Shown here: positions 59,419 through 64,000 of the stretch, piece by piece
Position numbering within the stretch: position 1 is the first letter of the stretch
How the letters are laid out: each line of letters starts with the position of its first letter
Source: Actinacidiphila bryophytorum
Lineage (GTDB): Bacteria > Actinomycetota > Actinomycetes > Streptomycetales > Streptomycetaceae
NCBI RefSeq assembly: GCF_016916835.1
Contig: NZ_JAFFIX010000016.1
Coordinates: forward strand, 104,311-168,310
Direction of reading: 5' to 3'
Length of the DNA: 64,000 nt
The notes under the pieces: generated by a model
What the model was told of the DNA's origin: nothing
The model's input: only the letters and a program-made list of their open reading frames with translations
Databases searched by the model: none
Translations under genes and position numbers: made by a program

Positions 59419-60666
59419 TTAGGCGGTCGGGAGGGTCCAGGCCTGGTTGGCGGCACCGGTGCAGGACCAGATCTGCAGACGGGTCCCGTTTGCAGAGGAA
59501 TTGCCCGTCGCGTCAAGGCACTTGCCGGACTGCGGGTTGACCAGGCTCCCGCCGGACCCAGGTTGCCAGACCTGCGACCCCGTCCCGTTGCAGTCGTACA
59601 ACTGCACCTTCGTGCCGTTCACCGTCCCGGCCGAGGCCACGTCCATGCACTTGCCCAGCGCCTTCAGCGTGCCGTCGGAACCGACCGTCCAGGTCTGCGC
59701 GTTGGTGCCGTTGCAGTCGTACAGCTGCACCGCGGCCCCGTTGGCCGAACTGGCCCCGGCGACGTCGACGCACTTCCCGCCGAAGCCGTGGATCGGCCCG
59801 GTGCCGCCGCCGGGCGGCGGGGTGACGGGGCCGGACTGCCCCGCCGCCCACTTGATCTCCTGGAGCAGCAGCTTGTTCTGGTCGGCGCTGGCGAAGGTCG
59901 AGGACAGTGCGGTGTTGGTCGCGTAGTCCATCGCGTTGTGGCCGAAGTTGTTGTAGACCATGTGGTAGTTCCGGTTCGACCACACGATCGGGTAGTACCC
60001 GCTGTACCAGGTCTGGTTGGGGTCGGTGCCGATCGGGAAGGTCGACTGGTCCATCGAGGCCAGGATGTCGATGGCCGGGTTCTGCCGCAGGTCGTTCTGC
60101 CAGCTGTACCACTCGCTGACCGACGAGGTGATGGTGGACGGCAGCCCCGCGGTCGCCGCGTGGCCCGAGTCCTCGATCTTGAGCGTCTCGGCGGTCGGCC
60201 CCCAGGAGTTGGACTGGAAGAGCCCGGTGCCGAGGAAGGTCTGGTGGTACCAGGACCAGCTGTTGGACGAGGTGTCGTTGTACGCGGCGACGTGGAAGCC
60301 GATCCAGCCGCCGCCGTTGTTCATGTACGTCTGGAACGCGCTCTGCTGGGCCGCGGTCTGCGGGTAGTTGTCGAGGAACATCACGACCTGGTAGTTCGCC
60401 AGGTTCGCGGTGTTGAGCTGGTTCCAGTCGTTGGTGGCGGTGTACGAGAAGCCGTTCGCCGTGGCCTGCTGCGGGAACCAGGCGTTGGCCTCGTGGACGA
60501 AGCTGATGTGCGCGGCGTCGTAGGTGCCGTCGTAGAAGGCGAGCACCTTGAACGGCGTTGCGGCGTGCGCCCGGTGCGCGGGGGCCGCGAGTGCGCCGAG
60601 CATTACGGCCAGCAGGGCGAGCAGGCGTATCAGGGTACGGGGAAGCGCGGTGCGGGTTCTGACCAT
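59419..60666 (-). CDS. secreted ThuA-like protein with C-terminal ricin-B (CBM13) lectin domain
   Basis: The 415-residue protein starts at ATG 60666 (AAGGAAGGCCTCCG upstream) with a Sec signal ending near HAAT. Residues about 38-260 are a ThuA (glutamine-amidotransferase-like) fold: PFKVLAFYDGTYDAAHISFVHE, NYQVVMFLDNYPQT, GGGWIGFHVAA and NYHMVYNNFGHNAMDYA. The C-terminal about 130 residues are a ricin-type trefoil with three GKCxD units (FGGKCVDVAG, LGKCMDVA, SGKCLDATG) and NAQTW, GSQVWQ, NQAW motifs. ThuA homologues are linked to disaccharide metabolism; secreted forms with lectin domains are probably glycan-active. Its 3' part is a near-copy of that of the divergent lyase-like gene. Confidence 0.83.
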   Translation of the reverse strand: MVRTRTALPRTLIRLLALLAVMLGALAAPAHRAHAATPFKVLAFYDGTYDAAHISFVHEANAWFPQQATANGFSYTATNDWNQLNTANLANYQVVMFLDNYPQTAAQQSAFQTYMNNGGGWIGFHVAAYNDTSSNSWSWYHQTFLGTGLFQSNSWGPTAETLKIEDSGHAATAGLPSTITSSVSEWYSWQNDLRQNPAIDILASMDQSTFPIGTDPNQTWYSGYYPIVWSNRNYHMVYNNFGHNAMDYATNTALSSTFASADQNKLLLQEIKWAAGQSGPVTPPPGGGTGPIHGFGGKCVDVAGASSANGAAVQLYDCNGTNAQTWTVGSDGTLKALGKCMDVASAGTVNGTKVQLYDCNGTGSQVWQPGSGGSLVNPQSGKCLDATGNSSANGTRLQIWSCTGAANQAWTLPTA

Positions 60667-60721
60667 CGGAGGCCTTCCTTGTGCGCGACGGTGTGGGGGA
60701 CGTGCGCCTGTACCAGGATTC

Positions 60722-60767
60722 AAAGGTCTAGACGATGTTCATGTCAATGACCTATGGTCCATACCAT
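60722..60767. promoter_or_regulatory. two candidate GntR/DasR-like sites in divergent promoter
   Basis: AAAGGTCTAGACGATG (60722-60737) shares 11 of 16 bases with the dre consensus, including the core GGTCTAGAC. ATGGTCCATACCAT (60754-60767) has ATGGT/ACCAT arms. Both are between the ThuA-like start (60666) and the lyase-like start (60814), so one regulator could control both genes. Confidence 0.5.
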
Positions 60768-60813
60768 CTTGACGCTCCCCCACATTCGCCGCCGCGCGGC
60801 CAAGGAGCCCCCC

Positions 60814-62529
60814 ATGGAACGATTCCTCCGCCCCAGCCGTCCCACACCTCGCCGTAACCGGTTTCGTCACATGCTGGCCCTGATCGCCTCCGGGGCGGTG
60901 CTGACAACGGCCGCTACGCTAGTGACCGGTACCGGCGCCGCGACCGCCGCCATCCCGGCCGCCGCACCCGCTGCGGCGCCCGCCGCGGCCCCTGCCGCCG
61001 CTGCCGCACCCACCTCGTTCGTTCACCCCGGTGTCCTGGTCAGCCGGTCCCAACTCGACTACGTCAAGTCCCAGGTGCAGGCCGGGGCCGCGCCCTGGAC
61101 CGCCGCGTACACGCAGATGACGTCCAGCTCCTACGCCTCGCTGAGCCGCACCCCCAAGCCGCGCGCCACCGTCGAGTGCGGGCCGTACTCCAACCCCAAC
61201 AACGGCTGTACGGACGAGCGCGAGGACGCCATCGCCGCGTACACCGACGCGCTCGCCTGGTACATCAGCGGCAACTCCGCCTACGCGCAGGAGGCGATCA
61301 GGCTGATGGACGCCTGGTCGTCCACCATCACCGGGCACACCAACAGCAACGCGCCCCTGCAGACCGGCTGGGCGGGCTCGGTGTGGCCGCGGGCCGCCGA
61401 GATCATCAAGTACACCTACACCGGCGGCTGGCCGAACTCCGGGCGCTTCGCCACCATGCTGCGCAACGTCTACCTGCCCGAGGTCATCAACGGCTCCAAC
61501 AGCAACGGCAACTGGGAGCTGACGATGATGGAGGCCGCCGTCGGCATCTCCGTCTTCCTCGACGACACCTCCTCCTACGACCGGGCCATCACGCGCTACC
61601 TCAACCGCGTGCCGGCCTACGTCTACCTCAGCTCCGACGGCTCACTGCCCAAGACCGTGCCGGGCAGCGGGCTGACCACCGCCGCGCAGATCATCAGCTA
61701 CTGGCAGGGCCAGTCCACCTTCGTCGACGGGCTCACCCAGGAGACCTGCCGCGACTTCACCCACACCGGGTACGGCATCGCGTCCATCTCCGACGTCGCG
61801 GAGACCGCCTTCATCCAGGGCCAGGACCTCTACCCGCAGGTCGGCCCGCGGCTGCAGCAGGCGCTCGGCTTCCAGTCCAAGTACGAGCTGGGCACCGCGC
61901 CGCCGTCGTGGCTGTGCGGCGGCCACCTCACGCTGGGCCTCGGCCCCGTCACCGAGGTCGGCTTCAACGCGCTGCACAACCGGATGGGCATCGCGATGAC
62001 CAACACGCAGACCCTCACCGAGTCGCGGCGGCCCGCGGGGTCCAACAACCTCTTCGTGGCATGGGAGACGCTCACGAACGCGGACAACCCGGATGTCGCG
62101 CCCGGCAGTTCCACCCCGCCGACTTCCCCGCCGCCCGGCGGCGGCACCGGGCCGATCCACGGGATCGGCGGGAAGTGCGTCGACGTCGCCGGGGCCAGTT
62201 CGGCCAACGGGGCGGCGGTGCAGCTGTACGACTGCAACGGGACTGCTGCACAGAGCTGGACGGTCGCGTCAGGGGGCGCCTTGCAGGCGCTGGGCAAGTG
62301 CATGGACGTGGCCGCGGCCGGGACGGCGAACGGGACGGTCGTCCAGTTGTACGACTGCAACGGGACGGGGTCGCAGGTCTGGCAACCTGGGTCCGGCGGG
62401 ACCCTGGTCAACCCGCAGTCCGGCAAGTGCCTTGACGCGACGGGCAATTCCTCGGCCAACGGGACCCGTCTGCAGATCTGGTCCTGCACCGGTGCCGCCA
62501 ACCAGGCCTGGACCCTCCCGACCGCCTAA
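60814..62529 (+). CDS. secreted alginate-lyase-family protein with C-terminal ricin-B (CBM13) domain
   Basis: The 571-residue protein starts at ATG 60814, with CAAGGAGCCCCCC upstream; ATG 60754 lies within a probable operator. A signal peptide with a long Ala/Pro stretch runs to about residue 68. Residues about 70-425 are the helical (alpha/alpha)n fold of the alginate lyase family (HPGVLVSRSQLDYVKSQVQ, ALAWYISGNSAYAQEAIRLMDAWS, GSVWPRAAEIIKYTY, NGNWELTMMEA, RDFTHTGYGIASISDVAE). The tail of about 130 residues is a ricin trefoil with GKCVDVAG, LGKCMDVAA, SGKCLDATG. The enzyme would cleave an acidic or related polysaccharide by beta-elimination; the substrate is unverified. Confidence 0.83.
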   Translation: MERFLRPSRPTPRRNRFRHMLALIASGAVLTTAATLVTGTGAATAAIPAAAPAAAPAAAPAAAAAPTSFVHPGVLVSRSQLDYVKSQVQAGAAPWTAAYTQMTSSSYASLSRTPKPRATVECGPYSNPNNGCTDEREDAIAAYTDALAWYISGNSAYAQEAIRLMDAWSSTITGHTNSNAPLQTGWAGSVWPRAAEIIKYTYTGGWPNSGRFATMLRNVYLPEVINGSNSNGNWELTMMEAAVGISVFLDDTSSYDRAITRYLNRVPAYVYLSSDGSLPKTVPGSGLTTAAQIISYWQGQSTFVDGLTQETCRDFTHTGYGIASISDVAETAFIQGQDLYPQVGPRLQQALGFQSKYELGTAPPSWLCGGHLTLGLGPVTEVGFNALHNRMGIAMTNTQTLTESRRPAGSNNLFVAWETLTNADNPDVAPGSSTPPTSPPPGGGTGPIHGIGGKCVDVAGASSANGAAVQLYDCNGTAAQSWTVASGGALQALGKCMDVAAAGTANGTVVQLYDCNGTGSQVWQPGSGGTLVNPQSGKCLDATGNSSANGTRLQIWSCTGAANQAWTLPTA

Positions 62530-62580
62530 GGGGGTGCCCCTTCCCCCGATGGGGGCTTGTCGCGCAGTTCCCCGCGCCCC
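62127..62580 (+). repeat. one arm of a ~454-bp inverted duplication (other arm 59368-59822)
   Basis: This segment is an inverted near-copy of 59368-59822: the ricin-tail coding region, the stop codon and the following noncoding bases up to and including a dispersed-repeat copy (62561-62580 here). The last ~220 bases differ at only about four positions by eye, and the remainder at more. The arms enclose 2.3 kb. Confidence 0.82.
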
Positions 62581-62736
62581 CAAGAACGGCTTGCCCTCTT
62601 CCCGGAGGGTGGGCCATCCCCCCAAGACGGGCGCCGCCGCGAAGATGGGTGCGCATTCGCGGCGGCGCCCCCTGCTCCGGGGGGGTGACCGTTTGGTTCA
62701 AGACGGGGAGTGGGGCGCGCGCCTAGCGTGGGTGGC

Positions 62737-63132
62737 ATGAACGCACACGTGACACCCCGTATGGACATGATCGGCCTTGTCGTCACCGACATGGCCGCAT
62801 CGCTCGGCTTCTACCGGCGGCTCGGGATCGAGGTACCCGCGGAGGCGGACGGCCAGCCGCATGTGGACGTCGTGCTGGGCGGTGGGCTGCGGATGGCCTG
62901 GGACACCGTCGAGACGGTGCGGTCCTTCGACCCCGGGTGGGAGCCCGCGACCGGCAGCCGGGTGGCGCTGGCCTTCGACTGCGGCAGCCCCGCCGGGGTG
63001 GATGCGGTGTGGGCCGAGCTGACGGACGCCGGGTACGAGGGGCACCTCAAGCCGTGGGACGCCTTCTGGGGGCAGCGCTACGCCGTCGTCCACGACCCCG
63101 ACGGCAACGCCGTCGACCTCTTCGCGGCGTAG
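62737..63132 (+). CDS. VOC (glyoxalase/bleomycin-resistance-like) family protein
   Basis: The 131-residue protein has the paired beta-alpha-beta-beta-beta modules of VOC proteins. MDMIGLVVTDMAASLGFYRRLGIEVP opens module 1; VALAFDCGSPAGVDAVWAELTDAGYEG and YAVVHDPDGNAVDLFA form module 2, with the latter's Asp/Glu near the metal site. The family includes glyoxalases, dioxygenases and antibiotic-binding proteins; the exact job is open. ATG 62737 (MNAHVTPRMD) is preceded by a weak GGGTGG. It converges on the AraC gene three bases downstream. Confidence 0.83.
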   Translation: MNAHVTPRMDMIGLVVTDMAASLGFYRRLGIEVPAEADGQPHVDVVLGGGLRMAWDTVETVRSFDPGWEPATGSRVALAFDCGSPAGVDAVWAELTDAGYEGHLKPWDAFWGQRYAVVHDPDGNAVDLFAA

Positions 63133-63135
63133 GCC

Positions 63136-63822
63136 CTAGGGCCGCAGCAGGTCGCCCAGGGTGACGCCCGCGAGGGCGCGGACCTCGCGGGAGAGATGGG
63201 GCTGGTCGGCGTAACCGGTGTCGGCGGCGACGCGGGCGAGGGGGGTGCCGGCTCTGGCAAGGGCCAGAGCGCGCTGGAGGCGCAGGATCCTGGCCAGGGT
63301 GCGCGGACCGTAGCCGAAGGCGGCTTCGCAGCGGCGGCGCAGTTGGCGTTCGCCGAGGCCGCAGGGCGCGGTGGCCGCGGCGAGCGGGGCGCCCGCGGAC
63401 AGTGCGGCGGCGACCGCGGCGGGCAGCGGGTCGGCGGGCGCGGCCGTGCGGGCACGGGACGCGGCCCAGGCGTCGAGGGCGGCTGCCGGGCCGGCGTCCG
63501 CGCGGGTGGCGAGGCGGCGGGCCTGCTCGGCGGGCCACAGGTCGTCCAGCGGGACCCGCTGGTCGCGGACCTCGCGGGCGGGCAGGCCGAGCAGGGCGGG
63601 GCCGACGCCGGGGGCGAAGCGCAGGCCCGCGTAGCTGCTGCCGGGGCGGTCGGCGACGGCGTAGGCGGCGGTGTCGGGGCCTGCCACGAACAGTGAACCG
63701 TCGTGCCAGACCAGGTCCATGCAGCCGTCGGGCAGCACCCGGTAGGGGCTGCCGCCGCCGTCGGTCCGTGTCCACAGGGTCGCCCCGGGCACCAGGGCGG
63801 CCCGTTCCCGATACGCGCTCAC
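63136..63822 (-). CDS. AraC-family helix-turn-helix regulator
   Basis: The 228-residue regulator has an N-terminal ligand-binding half (about 10-110, YRVLPDGCMDLVWHDGSLFVAGPD, YAGLRFAPGVGPALLGLPAREVRDQRVPL). The C-terminal AraC DNA-binding half (about 140-225) has two helix-turn-helix units (LGERQLRRRCEAAFGYGPRTLARILRLQRAL, ARVAADTGYADQPHLSREVRALAGVT). This layout (DUF6597 plus AraC) is common in Streptomyces beside VOC genes. It is convergent with the VOC gene, the shortest gap of the window, and could control it. ATG 63822 is used. Confidence 0.85.
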   Translation of the reverse strand: MSAYRERAALVPGATLWTRTDGGGSPYRVLPDGCMDLVWHDGSLFVAGPDTAAYAVADRPGSSYAGLRFAPGVGPALLGLPAREVRDQRVPLDDLWPAEQARRLATRADAGPAAALDAWAASRARTAAPADPLPAAVAAALSAGAPLAAATAPCGLGERQLRRRCEAAFGYGPRTLARILRLQRALALARAGTPLARVAADTGYADQPHLSREVRALAGVTLGDLLRP

Positions 63823-63841
63823 CCCTCCATGATGCCTCCGG

Positions 63842-63911
63842 TCAGCTGCGGTCGTGCTCGCTCCAGGGGGCCTGCTGCGGGGGGAACGGGGGCATCGGCG
63901 GGGGCGCGAGG
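63842..63911 (-). CDS. C-terminal end of a Pro-rich protein (5' part lost in poly-G)
   Basis: On the minus strand a frame ends PPFPPQQAPWSEHDRS with a TGA at 63842-63844. Upstream it runs into a nearly pure G tract, so only about 22 residues are readable. The gene identity cannot be recovered. Confidence 0.45.

Positions 63912-64000
<89 letters not shown>

Noticed and set aside
60754..60813. Upstream ATG for the alginate-lyase-like gene
   Set aside because: It lies in a palindromic operator candidate; ATG 60814 has AAGGAG and a proper signal peptide.

Overview
The window comes from a very GC-rich actinomycete chromosome, most likely Streptomycetaceae (Streptomyces or a close relative such as Actinacidiphila/Streptacidiphilus). 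This rests on codon bias, many GTG starts, a dasR-dasABC-type locus, PucR/xanthine dehydrogenase genes, DUF2637 and SAV_915-type proteins, and DasR-type operators. No rRNA, tRNA, CRISPR array, prophage or insertion sequence was recognised. It reads as accessory-leaning chromosome rich in secreted polysaccharide-active enzymes.

Layout. 0.6-6.5 kb: a chitin/GlcNAc uptake locus (divergent GntR regulator, lipoprotein DasA, permeases DasB/DasC, GH20 hexosaminidase) with a dre-like operator. 6.5-8 kb: secreted cellulose-binding GH16. 8.1-10 kb: an ECF sigma factor fused through a zinc motif and a membrane helix to an extracellular GH128-type domain. 10-13 kb: an AlkZ-type winged-helix protein and a shortened DUF4132 protein. 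13.3-21.7 kb: purine catabolism (XdhC, NCS2 permease, three-subunit xanthine dehydrogenase, divergent PucR). 22-26.8 kb: TPR protein, GntR/FCD regulator, iron-boxed FhuF-like reductase, DUF2637 protein, anti-sigma-like ATPase. 27-31.6 kb: GH95-like enzyme with a fascin trefoil, convergent with a PoxB-type ThDP enzyme. 31.7-36.6 kb: PP2C-like protein, DUF456, secreted GH25 lysozyme behind a near-perfect dre site, F420/PPOX protein. 36.8-41.5 kb: LacI regulator, then an ABC exporter plus two-component system with a tiny membrane protein. 41.6-44.5 kb: rsgA with a candidate leader peptide, and a lower-GC HExxH protein with an eCIS-cargo-like N-terminal motif. 44.7-50.8 kb: SDR, two MFS exporters, HxlR regulator, PEP-mutase-family enzyme. 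51-52.5 kb: methyltransferase, YiaA/B-type and PPOX proteins. 52.7-56.2 kb: secreted GH3 with three discoidin modules. 56.4-59.2 kb: modABC. 59.4-62.5 kb: divergent ThuA-like and alginate-lyase-like secreted proteins with near-identical ricin-B tails. 62.7-63.9 kb: VOC and AraC proteins and a cut gene end. The last ~90 bases are a poly-G artefact.

How it fits together. Two carbohydrate regulators seem to reach several loci. DasR-type sites lie before dasA and the lysozyme, with weaker ones between the ThuA/lyase pair. A GAGAGCGCTCTC palindrome precedes both the LacI gene and the distant GH3 gene. Six gene-end regions carry copies of one ~20-bp dispersed repeat, and one such region is fused to the inverted duplication of the ricin tails. 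The best candidates for new biology are the eCIS-cargo-like metallopeptidase, the sigma-zinc-membrane-GH128 fusion, and the rsgA leader with a sequestered ribosome-binding site. Direct observation, family knowledge and inference are kept apart in each entry; no database search was possible.
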